A stretch of DNA of 64,000 nt, taken from positions 62,001 to 126,000 of the forward strand of contig JAXMAZ010000010.1 in the NCBI GenBank assembly GCA_046350115.1. Reading direction: 5' to 3'. The notes beneath the pieces were generated by a model that was given only the letters and a program-made list of their open reading frames with translations, was not told the DNA's origin and ran no database searches. A program made the translations under genes and the position numbers. Positions 32,582-40,734 of this stretch are shown here, piece after piece. Each line of letters starts with the position of its first letter. The first letter of the stretch is position 1. Origin of the DNA: JAXMAZ01 sp046350115 (GTDB lineage Bacteria > Planctomycetota > Planctomycetia > Gemmatales > Gemmataceae).

Positions 32582-33085
32582 TCAGCCCTGGCCCCGAGCT
32601 TGGAGCCGTGCGCGGAGCCGTCGGGCGTTGTACTCCCCGCGGGTACAGTACACACAGCCACAGAACGGCGGGCGGCCCTTGGCAGTCGGCGAGAACCGCC
32701 ACCCGACGACCGGCGACACCGGCCGAACGCGGTGAACCTCTGCCGGCCGGATCGCCCGCGGGACGACCGCTTCCCACCCGAGTCGGTGGTCGGTGGTACG
32801 AAACAGGGCCGACGCCTCCGCCGCCGTGACCCATCGGTGCGGTTCGTTGTAACGCCCTACCCACACCGCTTCGTCGTCACCGACCCGAAAGTAGACCCCG
32901 ACAACCGACCGGCCGCCGACCCGCCGCAGTTCCCGCACCCACTGGTGCGTGACAAAGTAGTTCGGGCCAACAGGCACGGCGAACACACCAGCGGGACGCT
33001 CGCCGGCACCGGGCGAACACCGCAGACCCGTCCGGTGGACCAGTCGAGCGTTCGTCAGACGGGTGATGTGGACGAAGAGTGGCAT
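32582..33085 (-). CDS. Conserved hypothetical protein with CxCxxC zinc-like motif
   Basis: A 167-residue protein beginning MPLFVHITRLTNARLVHRTG, then GVFAVPVGPNYFVTHQWVRE, VVGVYFRVGDDEAVWVGRYN and a C-terminal CGCVYCTRGEYNARR. I recognise this overall pattern from hypothetical proteins in many bacteria, but no function is known. The N-terminal part, with a conserved His/Arg and GV-F-VP, loosely resembles ADP-ribosyltransferase-like folds, which is only a suggestion. The three cysteines near the end could bind zinc. It ends six bases from the convergent patatin gene and lies 10 bases downstream of the GT87 gene. Confidence 0.72.
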   Translation of the reverse strand: MPLFVHITRLTNARLVHRTGLRCSPGAGERPAGVFAVPVGPNYFVTHQWVRELRRVGGRSVVGVYFRVGDDEAVWVGRYNEPHRWVTAAEASALFRTTDHRLGWEAVVPRAIRPAEVHRVRPVSPVVGWRFSPTAKGRPPFCGCVYCTRGEYNARRLRARLQARGQG

Positions 33086-33095
33086 TTGGTCCGAC

Positions 33096-34478
33096 TCACG
33101 AGCGTCGCTCGTGCCACAGCACGGCGGCCACGGCGGCGGTCAGCAGCAGGAAGGCGGCCGTGTGGCTGCCGTAGGTGAGGGCCGCGTCCTGGGCGTCCCC
33201 GCCCAGCGCCCCGGGGCCGAGCGTCAGCCCGCCGACCACCAGCAACGTCCCCCACATGTACCCTTTCCACCCCGCACTCAACGGCCACACCGCCGCGAAC
33301 GTGGCCAGCGCCGCGTACGGCAGCACCAGCACGACCCCGTGGTGCTTCCACGTCCGCTCGCTGAACAGCAGCATGCCGAGGGCGATGAGCGAGTACTCGG
33401 CCGCCAGCCGCACCCCCTGCCGCGGGCCGCCGGCGAAGAAGTCGGCCCGGCACACCAGCAGCACCGCCAGCCCGAACCCCGCCTGACACCCCCGCACCAG
33501 CCACCGGGCCGCGTCCGGGCCGACGTCCGTCAGGTTGTGGTACTCGTCCGGCACCTGGACGTGCCGGCCGTTGTCCTCGTCGTACCGGTACGACGACGGC
33601 TGGGCGGTGAGCAGCCGGCGGGTGATCCCCGGGAGTGACTGGTTGGCGTGTTCGCTCGTCACCTTGCCGTCCACCAGGAACGGCTTCACCATCCCGTCGA
33701 ACCAGCTCGTCAGCAGCTCCCGGTTGTGCCCCCACCCGAGGGCCAGCCCCGGCACCAGCAGCAGCCACAGCCCCAACCCCAGGAGGGCGAAGGTGGTCGC
33801 CTTCCACGCCCGCTTCCACACCAGATACGGCAGAAACAGGGCCGGAGTCACCTTGCACGCGATGGCCAGGGCCAGGGTCAGGCCGGCCAGCGCGTCCCGA
33901 CGGCGGCGGAGCAGTTCCAGGGCGGCCACCGTCAGGAACGCGATGAAGATGTTCACGTTCCCGTGCGACAGGTCGCCGAGGATCGGGTGGAGGCTGAGGG
34001 CGACGGCGGCGGCCACCGCCCACCCCGGGGCCGGCGGGCCGGTCGCGTCCCGGGCCAGCCGGACGGCCCACACCAGGGAGACGGCGGCCAGGGCGATCTT
34101 GAGATTCAGCCAGACCAGGCCGGCCGGGACCGGCGGCAGCTCGACCAGCGGGTACAGGATCAGCCCCATGACCGGCGGGTTCGGGTACGGGTCGTCGATC
34201 CGCACCGCCTGCCCGTCCGGGCCGGGCGGGTAGAAGTCCCCGACCCGGTACACGTTCGTCCCGCCGACCAGCCCCTGGAGCTGGGTCCGCCAGCGGAGGA
34301 CGGCCGTCCGGGTGTGTTCCCCGTCCCGGCCGGGCTTGGCCGCCTTCTCCGCGTACCGGACGTTGGTCAGCACCACCAACCCGACCACGACGGCGACGCC
34401 GACCACGCGCCATCGGCCGGCCGGGGTGGCCCGGACGGCGGCGGCGAGGCGGGTGAGCAGCGGCAGGTCGGCGGGCAT
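33096..34478 (-). CDS. GT87-family membrane glycosyltransferase
   Basis: A 460-residue polytopic protein of the DUF2029/GT87 (GT-C) class. It begins with a membrane segment (WRVVGVAVVVGLVVLTNVRY). A long periplasmic loop follows with NVYRVGDFYPPGPDG and DPYPNPPVMGLILYPLVELP, the characteristic region near the acceptor site. About nine further hydrophobic helices follow (for example ALLGLGLWLLLVPGLALGWG and LAVLLVCRADFF). Such enzymes use polyprenyl-phosphate sugars to glycosylate lipids or polysaccharides outside the membrane. The UDP-xylose route at 11.5 kb is a different precursor pathway. Followed 10 bases later by the hypothetical gene at 32582. Confidence 0.85.
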   Translation of the reverse strand: MPADLPLLTRLAAAVRATPAGRWRVVGVAVVVGLVVLTNVRYAEKAAKPGRDGEHTRTAVLRWRTQLQGLVGGTNVYRVGDFYPPGPDGQAVRIDDPYPNPPVMGLILYPLVELPPVPAGLVWLNLKIALAAVSLVWAVRLARDATGPPAPGWAVAAAVALSLHPILGDLSHGNVNIFIAFLTVAALELLRRRRDALAGLTLALAIACKVTPALFLPYLVWKRAWKATTFALLGLGLWLLLVPGLALGWGHNRELLTSWFDGMVKPFLVDGKVTSEHANQSLPGITRRLLTAQPSSYRYDEDNGRHVQVPDEYHNLTDVGPDAARWLVRGCQAGFGLAVLLVCRADFFAGGPRQGVRLAAEYSLIALGMLLFSERTWKHHGVVLVLPYAALATFAAVWPLSAGWKGYMWGTLLVVGGLTLGPGALGGDAQDAALTYGSHTAAFLLLTAAVAAVLWHERRS

Positions 34479-34566
34479 GGAGGTCCGGGGGGCGGGCCAG
34501 GGACGGGCAGTCTACCCCCGCCCGCCGCGGCCCGGCAAGGCCAGTGGACCCGGGGTCGTGTCTCAG

Positions 34567-34700
34567 TTTGGTCCCCTCCCCCCTTGTGGGGGAGGGTTAG
34601 GGGGGGGTCGCAGCGCTCCCTACCGTGACGGAGGCTCCGAAATAGGGTGGCGCCCGGCCCCCCACCCTATCCCTCCCCCACAAGGGGGGAGGGGACCAAA
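34567..34700. repeat. Inverted repeat, TTTGGTCCCCTCCCCCCTTG family
   Basis: The left arm is TTTGGTCCCCTCCCCCCTTG and onward to GTGGGGGAGGG. The right arm is its near-complement ending GGGGACCAAA at 34700, with an inner CCCTCCCCCAC pairing. It separates the starts and ends of the membrane protein genes at 33.1-35.5 kb and leaves little other intergenic DNA. Confidence 0.83.
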
Positions 34701-34732
34701 CCCCAAACTGCGACAGTACCGGACTGGGCCGG

Positions 34733-35542
34733 CTACCGCCGGGCGTTCATGAGCACGCTGAACAGCAGGAACTGCACCCCGAAGCTGACCGCCAGGATCC
34801 CGCCGAGGGTGAGAAGGGTCTCGTACACGGCCAGCCGGAACAGCCCCTGGAACAGCCCGATACCGACGGCCAGGGCGAGCACCCCGCCGCAGATCAGCCC
34901 GGGCACCGGCCCGGCCGCCGCCCCGGCCCCGAGCAGCCCGGTGACGACCGAGGCGACCGCGGCCAGCTTGAGCACCGCCTCCGGGAGCGGGCCGTAGTCG
35001 ATCCCGACCAGGGCGCCGACGACCGCCAGCAGGACGCTCAGCACGAGCACCTCGGCCACCAGCCCGCCGAACGCGGCCAGGGCCACCACCCCGCCGGCCG
35101 CCGCCCCCTCTCTCACGGCCAGGGCGACCACCGGGATCAGGCACAGGGCCATCCCCACGCCGACGAGTACGGACGGCACCGCCCACCACGGGTACGGCGG
35201 CTCCGTCTCCTCCCGCTGCAGGATGCGGTCGCCGATCTCGCCGGACCGCGGCCCGTACCCCGGGTCGTCTTCTACGGCCGGTTCGGCATCCTCGTCCGGC
35301 CGGCGGCGTTTCCGCTTCTTGCGGCGGTGCGGCTCCCCGCCGGCAGCCGGCGGGGCGGCGAGGTCGGCGTCCAGGTCGAGTTCTTCGCCCAGGTCTTCGG
35401 CCGGGCGGGGGATGTGTTCTGGCGGCGGGAGGGGCGGTCGGGGCAGGGGGGGCGGTTCCGGCTCGGCGAACCCGTACACCCCGGCGGTGGGGTCGGCGTC
35501 CGGCTTGGGGCGGCGGGGATCGGCGGGTCGGTCGGCGCTCAT
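34733..35542 (-). CDS. Hypothetical multi-pass membrane protein with disordered N-terminus
   Basis: A 269-residue protein. Residues 1-125 are Pro-rich and charged, with a basic cluster (HRRKKRKRRRPDED). The second half has four or five membrane helices (VLVGVGMALCLIPVVALAV; GGLVAEVLVLSVLLAVVGAL; VTGLLGAGAAAGPVPGLICG; LALAVGIGLFQGLFRL). No enzyme motif is seen. The start overlaps the stop of the PEP-CTERM gene by four bases (ATGA), so the two are co-translated. It may assist the adjacent exported protein, but that is inference. Confidence 0.75.
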   Translation of the reverse strand: MSADRPADPRRPKPDADPTAGVYGFAEPEPPPLPRPPLPPPEHIPRPAEDLGEELDLDADLAAPPAAGGEPHRRKKRKRRRPDEDAEPAVEDDPGYGPRSGEIGDRILQREETEPPYPWWAVPSVLVGVGMALCLIPVVALAVREGAAAGGVVALAAFGGLVAEVLVLSVLLAVVGALVGIDYGPLPEAVLKLAAVASVVTGLLGAGAAAGPVPGLICGGVLALAVGIGLFQGLFRLAVYETLLTLGGILAVSFGVQFLLFSVLMNARR

Positions 35543-36441
35543 GCCCCGATTCTGACGCCGCCGCCGGCCGGAGGCAACCCGCCACGGCGCCCTCTCCGGG
35601 CCAGTCGTGTCATCCCCAGCCCGCAAACGGCGGTCCCGAGCACTGTCACCGGCTCCGGCACCGGGGTAAACGCCACCCGCAAGTCGTCGATCGCCAACCC
35701 GTGGTCGTTGCCTGAGTGATCCGGGTCACTCCAGTACAGGATCAGATAGCTGTTCGGAGCGAGGCCGACGGCCACATCCTGGTTGAACGCCTGACGGTTG
35801 CCCGCCGCGTTCCCGTCCACAGGGCCTGCCGTCCCACCGAAGACGGGCGAGGCGAAATCGAGCGCGTTGACCGCCGTGTACCCGGTTGGGTCAGTGTTGT
35901 TGGCGGTGGGAATTATCGCCTTGAGGTCCGCCGAGGTGGGGGCAGAAACCTGGGTGGCGTATGAGAAGCTCACGGCCTGAGCAGATGCGTTGTTGTTCCG
36001 CCACTGTTCGCCGGCGTACTGGACGTTGATATTGAGGGCTTGAGAGCCGGTGTTCTGAAACACTACCCCGTATGCGAAGTGCCCTCCAGGGCTTAACGAT
36101 CCCCCGATACTGCCCAGCGCTCGGTCTGTCGAACTCCCGGTGCCGAAGCTGAACAGATTAGCCCCAGTCACACTGGCCCCGTCACTGGCGGCAATGGAAG
36201 TACCGGCGGTAGACCGTACCGCGAACACCCCGGGCAGGGTCGGCGTGCCGGAGTCGAACTGGCTGAACGTCGCGCTGCCGGACGACGGCAGGGTGTCGAA
36301 GTTCTGGGTATAGACGGTGCCGCCGGTCACGGAAATCTGTGCCGGTGCCGGCGGGACCACGAATCCGAGGAGTGCTGCCGCAGCGATCAGTCGCGGCAGC
36401 CAGAGGTGTCTATCGGTATCGCTGTCCACTCGGGTGGCCAT
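35539..36441 (-). CDS. PEP-CTERM exported protein (paralogue 1)
   Basis: A 300-residue exported protein with a signal segment (LIAAAALLGFVVPPAPAQ), a beta-rich body, and a C-terminal sorting signal: VPEP, a short hydrophobic stretch (VTVLGTAVCGLGMTRL) and an Arg-rich tail. PEP-CTERM signals are processed by exosortase, usually linked with exopolysaccharide. The start at 36441 has GGAGG five bases upstream. The body, including TLPSSGSATFSQFDSGTPTL and INVQYAGEQWRNN, is repeated in the next gene; the two are tandem duplicates. No exosortase gene is in the window. Confidence 0.88.
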   Translation of the reverse strand: MATRVDSDTDRHLWLPRLIAAAALLGFVVPPAPAQISVTGGTVYTQNFDTLPSSGSATFSQFDSGTPTLPGVFAVRSTAGTSIAASDGASVTGANLFSFGTGSSTDRALGSIGGSLSPGGHFAYGVVFQNTGSQALNINVQYAGEQWRNNNASAQAVSFSYATQVSAPTSADLKAIIPTANNTDPTGYTAVNALDFASPVFGGTAGPVDGNAAGNRQAFNQDVAVGLAPNSYLILYWSDPDHSGNDHGLAIDDLRVAFTPVPEPVTVLGTAVCGLGMTRLARRGRRGGLPPAGGGVRIGA

Positions 36442-36513
36442 CAGTCCTCCGGCTCCACGCACTGGGCTGGTGTCGTGACCGCCGGAAGAACGTAATTCGC
36501 GGTCGTCGTTGAC

Positions 36514-37395
36514 TCAAGCGATTTCCGCCCCGATCGGCTCGGCTGTGTCGGCGGCGGCTGTCACTCCCCGTCCCCGCAGCCGACGGCGGGCCAGCCGCAC
36601 CGCCCCCAGCCCGGCAGCCGCGATCCCCAGTACCGTCGCCGGCTCCGGGACCGGGGTGAACGCCACACGTAGGTCATCGATCCCCAGCCCGTGGTCGTTC
36701 CCCGTGTGGTCGGGGTCGACCCAGTACAGAATTAGGTAGTCGTTAGAGGCTAGGTTGACAGCCACGTTCACGTTGAACGTCGCCCGGTTGGCCGCCGCGT
36801 TCCCGTCCAGCGCCCCGGCCGTTCCGCCGGTGATCGGGGAGATGAAGTCGAGGGCATCGACCGCCGTGTACCCGGTCGGGTCGGTGTTGTTGGTGCTTGG
36901 GATGAGGGCCGCCAGCGTGGCGGCCGTCGGGGCGGCCGACTGGGTGGTGTAGGAGAAGCTGACCGTCTGGGCGGCGGCCGCGCTGTTCCGCCACTGCTCG
37001 CCGGCGTATTGGACGTTGATGTTCAGCACCTGGGTGTCGGTGTTCTGGAACACCAGCCCGTAGCCGAACCGCCCGGCCGCCGCGTTCCCGGACCCGATCG
37101 TTCCTAACGCCCGGTCCGTTCCCGTGCCCGTCCCGAAACTATACAGGTTGCCGGCGTTGCTGCTGCCGTCGCCGGCCACGATCGTGGTCCCGTTGCCGCT
37201 GCGCACCGCGAACACCCCGGGCAGGGTCGGCGTGCCGGAGTCGAACTGGCTGAACGTCGCGCTGCCGGACGACGGCAGGGTGTCAAAGGTCTGGGTGTAG
37301 ACCGTGGTGCCGGTGACGGCGATCTGGGCGGCGGCCGGGCCGGCCCATCCCAGGCCTGCACCGGCCGTCAGTGTGACAAAAAACCGCAGGCGCAT
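36514..37395 (-). CDS. PEP-CTERM exported protein (paralogue 2)
   Basis: A 293-residue protein with a signal peptide (MRLRFFVTLTAGAGLGWAGP). Its body is strongly similar to that of the gene at 35539, with shared stretches such as YTQ-x-FDTLPSSGSATFSQF and INVQYAGEQWRN. The C-terminus VPEPATVLGIAAAGLGAVRL with an Arg-rich tail is the PEP-CTERM signal. It ends 72 bases before the start of paralogue 1 on the same strand, so gene duplication is clear. Both keep DNDHGL/GNDHGLxIDDLRVAF just before the sorting signal, suggesting a conserved surface function, perhaps carbohydrate or matrix binding. Confidence 0.88.
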   Translation of the reverse strand: MRLRFFVTLTAGAGLGWAGPAAAQIAVTGTTVYTQTFDTLPSSGSATFSQFDSGTPTLPGVFAVRSGNGTTIVAGDGSSNAGNLYSFGTGTGTDRALGTIGSGNAAAGRFGYGLVFQNTDTQVLNINVQYAGEQWRNSAAAAQTVSFSYTTQSAAPTAATLAALIPSTNNTDPTGYTAVDALDFISPITGGTAGALDGNAAANRATFNVNVAVNLASNDYLILYWVDPDHTGNDHGLGIDDLRVAFTPVPEPATVLGIAAAGLGAVRLARRRLRGRGVTAAADTAEPIGAEIA

Positions 37396-37648
37396 GGGCC
37401 ACTCCCGAAAGACCAGGGTGCGACGAGACGCCGGGGGGAGACCGGGGCAGGATGATGGTAGCCCGGACATATTCAGACGATGTGAAGGATTCGCGGCGGC
37501 CGCCTTTATTTCCCCACTCACCCAACCGCTACAACTCGCACAATCACGCCGACCGTCCCACCCCAACAGTATCCGGCCAGAGCCGAACTCGCATCCGGCC
37601 GGTTGGACGGTATAACAGTCGGTCCGACCCGGAGGCCCGACCGGACCG

Positions 37649-39820
37649 ATGTCCCGTTTCCCCACCACCCGCGGCCGGCCGTTCCCGCTCGGGGCCAGCC
37701 GGTCCCCGGACGGGATCAACTTCGCCGTCCTCAGCCGCCACGCCACCACCGTCGCCCTGGTCCTGATGCCGGAGGTGGAAGACGGCCCGCCGCTGGCCGA
37801 GATCCGGCTCGACCCGCACCGCAACCGGACCGGCGACCACTGGCACGTCCGGGTCCACCGCCTGCCGGAGGCGTTCCGGTACGCCTGGCGGGTGGACGGC
37901 CCCCGCGGCCCCCGCCACCGGTTCGACCCGACCCGCCTGCTGATCGACCCGGCGACCACCCTGCTGAGCGGCGGGGCGGTGTGGGCCGGCACCTGCCAGA
38001 CGGACCCGCACCGGACCGGCCGGCACAGCCTGTTCCACCGCGGCCGGCGGTACGACTGGGGGGACGACGCCCCGCCCCTCACCCCGCTCGAAGACACCAT
38101 CATCTACGAGGTCCACGTCCGCGGGTTCACCCGGCACCCGTCCAGCGGGGTCGAGCACCCCGGCACCTTCCGCGGGCTGATCGAGAAGCTGCCGTACCTG
38201 CAGTGGCTCGGCGTCACCGCCCTGGAGCTGCTCCCGGTCCACGAGTTCGACGAGTGCGACTGCCCGTTCACCGACCCGGACACCGGGGAGAAGCTGGTCA
38301 ACTTCTGGGGGTACAACTCGATCGCGTTCGCCGCCCCCAAGGCCGCCTACGCGGAGTCCGCCCCCGAACACGGCCAGGTGCACGAGTTCCGCGACCTGGT
38401 GAAGGCGGCCCACCAGCACGGCATCGAGGTGTACCTGGACGTGGTGTTCAACCACACCGGCGAGGGGGACGACCGCGGCCGGACGTACTCGCTCCGCGGG
38501 TTGGACAACGAACTGTACTACCTGATGGACGACGCCGGGAATTACCTCAACTACAGCGGGTGCGGGAACACGGTCAACTGCAACCACCCACTGGTCCGCG
38601 ACCTGATGCTCACCTGCCTGCGGTACTGGGTGGGCGACATGCACGTGGACGGGTTCCGGTTCGACCTGGCCAGCATCCTCGGCCGGGACCGGTTCGGCAA
38701 CGTCATGGTCGAGCCGCCGGTGGTCGAGATGATCGCCGAGGACGGGGTGCTGGCGGACACCAAACTGATCGCCGAGCCGTGGGACGCGGCCGGGCTGTAC
38801 CAGGTCGGCGGGTTCCCGTTCGGCCGGCGGTGGAGCGAGTGGAACGGCAAGTACCGGGACGACGTGCGGCGGTTCTGGCGGGGCGACCCGGGGCTGACCG
38901 GGCTGCTGGCCACCCGCATGTCCGGCAGCGCCGATTTGTACCAGGGGAGCGGCCGGCTGCCCCGGCACACGGTCAACTTCGTCACCTGCCACGACGGGTT
39001 CACCCTGTGGGACCTGGTCAGCTACAACCACAAGCACAACGAGGCGAACGGGGAGGGGAACCGGGACGGGGGGGATGACAACGCGTCCTGGAACAGCGGG
39101 GCCGAAGGGCCGACCGCCGACCCGGCGGTGAACGCTCTGCGGGTCCGCCGGGCCAAGGGGCTGGTGGCCACCCTGCTGCTGTCCCAGGGGGTGCCGATGC
39201 TCCTGGCCGGGGACGAGTTCCTGCGGACCCAGGGGGGGAACAACAACGCCTGGTGCCAGGACAACCCGACGAGCTGGGTGGACTGGACCTTGGCCGAGAC
39301 GAACAAGGAGTTCCTGCGGTTCGTCCGGGAGGTGATCTGGATCCGCCGGCGGCACCCGGTGTTCCGCCGGCCGCGGTTCCTGGTCGGCGAGCTGGGGCCG
39401 GTGGCCGACCCGATGGCCCTGCTCCGCACCCCGCCGCCGGGGGCCGCCCGGTGGGAGGCCCGGGACGCCAAGGCGTGGGACGCCGGCCCGATGGCCGACG
39501 TCCGGTGGCACGGCCCGGACCCGGACCGGCCGGACTTCGGCCCGGACGGCCGGGCCGTCGCGTTCAGCCTGGACGGCCGGTTCACCGGCCGGGACGGCGG
39601 CCCGGACGCCGACTTCTACGTGGCCCTGAACGGCAGCCCGGACCCGGCCCGGTTCCGGGTGCCGGCGTCCCCGACCGGCCGCCGGTGGCGGTGGCTGATC
39701 GACACCACGGCCGCCCCGCCCGGGGACGTGCTGGCCGAGGGCGCCGGCCCGCCGGTGGCGGCCAACGAGCCGGTGACGCTCGCCGGGTTCGGGCTGATGG
39801 TCCTGATCTCGGAGCCGTGA
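37649..39820 (+). CDS. glgX: Glycogen debranching enzyme (GH13, GlgX-type)
   Basis: A 723-residue cytosolic enzyme cutting alpha-1,6 branches in glycogen. The N-terminal CBM48 domain (about 10-150; PFPLGASRSPDGINFAVLSR) is followed by the GH13 barrel: DVVFNHTGEG, nucleophile Asp339 in GFRFDLASIL, acid Glu376 in LIAEPWD, and TCHDGFTLWDL with the third acidic residue. NNNAWCQDN and LLLSQGVPMLLAGDE are GlgX-type. The C-terminal beta domain ends ANEPVTLAGFGLMVLISEP. Length is normal. The ATG at 37649 precedes the CBM48 pattern. It stands alone between the PEP-CTERM genes and the siroheme gene. Confidence 0.93.
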   Translation: MSRFPTTRGRPFPLGASRSPDGINFAVLSRHATTVALVLMPEVEDGPPLAEIRLDPHRNRTGDHWHVRVHRLPEAFRYAWRVDGPRGPRHRFDPTRLLIDPATTLLSGGAVWAGTCQTDPHRTGRHSLFHRGRRYDWGDDAPPLTPLEDTIIYEVHVRGFTRHPSSGVEHPGTFRGLIEKLPYLQWLGVTALELLPVHEFDECDCPFTDPDTGEKLVNFWGYNSIAFAAPKAAYAESAPEHGQVHEFRDLVKAAHQHGIEVYLDVVFNHTGEGDDRGRTYSLRGLDNELYYLMDDAGNYLNYSGCGNTVNCNHPLVRDLMLTCLRYWVGDMHVDGFRFDLASILGRDRFGNVMVEPPVVEMIAEDGVLADTKLIAEPWDAAGLYQVGGFPFGRRWSEWNGKYRDDVRRFWRGDPGLTGLLATRMSGSADLYQGSGRLPRHTVNFVTCHDGFTLWDLVSYNHKHNEANGEGNRDGGDDNASWNSGAEGPTADPAVNALRVRRAKGLVATLLLSQGVPMLLAGDEFLRTQGGNNNAWCQDNPTSWVDWTLAETNKEFLRFVREVIWIRRRHPVFRRPRFLVGELGPVADPMALLRTPPPGAARWEARDAKAWDAGPMADVRWHGPDPDRPDFGPDGRAVAFSLDGRFTGRDGGPDADFYVALNGSPDPARFRVPASPTGRRWRWLIDTTAAPPGDVLAEGAGPPVAANEPVTLAGFGLMVLISEP

Positions 39821-39825
39821 CTTCC

Positions 39826-39930
39826 GTAGGGCGGGTCGAGCGCGTCTCCGAGCGAAGGCCTGCCTGTCCCGACGGGGAGCGATTGCCATTCACGGCAGGC
39901 CTTCGCTCGGAGACGCGCTCGACCCGCCCA
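39826..39930. repeat. Inverted repeat, GTAGGGCGGGTCGAGCGCGTC family
   Basis: The left arm GTAGGGCGGGTCGAGCGCGT runs to GAAGGCCTGCC. The right arm GGCAGGCCTTCGCTCGGAGA continues to GACCCGCCC. It begins six bases after the glgX stop. It also encodes the last residues and TGA of the convergent siroheme gene, whose protein ends SSASPSEGLP inside the right arm. Confidence 0.88.
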
Positions 39931-40543
39931 ACACCCGACCGATCCCCGCCCGCATCCGCGCCCGCACCGCCTCCGCCCCGTCGGCACGAATCGCTTCCAG
40001 CCACCGCGGGTCGGCCAGGTCGGCCAGCACCCGCCGCCGCTCGGCCGGGGCGGCGACCGCCGCCCGCACCTCCGGCCGCACCTCGGCCAGCAGGTCCGCC
40101 CACACCGGGTACGCCGGGTCCAGCCCGGCGACGATCTCGTCCCGCAGCCGGGCGGCCAGCCGCGGCGACGCCCCGCCGGTGCCCACCGCCACCGTCACCC
40201 GCCCGGCGTGGCCGACGGCCGGCAACACCACCCCGCCCCGGCCCGGGTCGGCGGCGTCGCACACCCACAGCCGTCGGGCGGTCGCGTCGGCGACCACGGC
40301 CGCGTTCACCTCCGGCGGACCGGCGGCGAACGCCAGCCACGCCCCTTCCAGGTGGGCCGGGCGGTACGCCTCGGCGACCCACTCCACCCCCGCCGGGGTG
40401 AACCCGTCCGGCCGGGGGCGGGGGTCGATCATCCGCACCCACGCTCCGGCGACCGAGCAAGCGACCGCCTTCCGCCGACCCACAGACCCGGCGCCAACGA
40501 TCACGACCAGCCGTGCGCTCAAATCTAAAGATATTGTTAGCAA
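39890..40543 (-). CDS. Precorrin-2 dehydrogenase / siroheme synthase N-terminal domain protein
   Basis: A 217-residue protein corresponding to the N-terminal half of CysG (Met8p-like), which oxidises precorrin-2 to sirohydrochlorin and may insert iron. The NAD motif is VVIVGAGSVGRRKAVAC, then the family region DAADPGRGGVVLPA (usual NVVDxxxxxxFxxPA) and GGASPRLAARLRDEI. The start codon is uncertain: TTG at 40543, with GGGGGG eight bases upstream, fits the family N-terminus. A frame reaching 40723 adds non-homologous residues. The C-terminal dozen residues and the stop are provided by the inverted repeat at 39826-39930. Siroheme made here could serve sulfite or nitrite reductase. Confidence 0.82.
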   Translation of the reverse strand: MLTISLDLSARLVVIVGAGSVGRRKAVACSVAGAWVRMIDPRPRPDGFTPAGVEWVAEAYRPAHLEGAWLAFAAGPPEVNAAVVADATARRLWVCDAADPGRGGVVLPAVGHAGRVTVAVGTGGASPRLAARLRDEIVAGLDPAYPVWADLLAEVRPEVRAAVAAPAERRRVLADLADPRWLEAIRADGAEAVRARMRAGIGRVLGGSSASPSEGLP

Positions 40544-40734
40544 GCAAATGACCCCCCAAAAGTGATGCCGGAACTGCAAGATTACGATCGGTAGCGAATC
40601 TATTTTCTGTTTTCCACTGAATCGCTCTCCCGCCGTGACAGAAAGTCCTTTATCTGTTAAGTGTTGAACTGTTCTTCGATGGTATCCCCCATACTCGCCG
40701 GGGGAACTCGCGTCCTCTCTCATCAGAGGTTCCC
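40544..40734. promoter_or_regulatory. AT-richer divergent promoter region
   Basis: About 190 bases between the divergent siroheme gene and the M24 peptidase-accB-accC operon. It is clearly lower in GC than its surroundings (for example CTATTTTCTGTTTTCCACTG near 40600 and CTTTATCTGTTAAGTG near 40650). It is the most AT-rich patch I see and is likely to hold both promoters. No firm -35/-10 pair is assigned. Confidence 0.45.

Noticed and set aside
37544..39889. Long open frame antisense to the glycogen debranching gene
   Set aside because: Low-complexity Val/Arg/Gly/Pro translation produced by GC-rich third positions; the plus strand has complete GH13 motifs.
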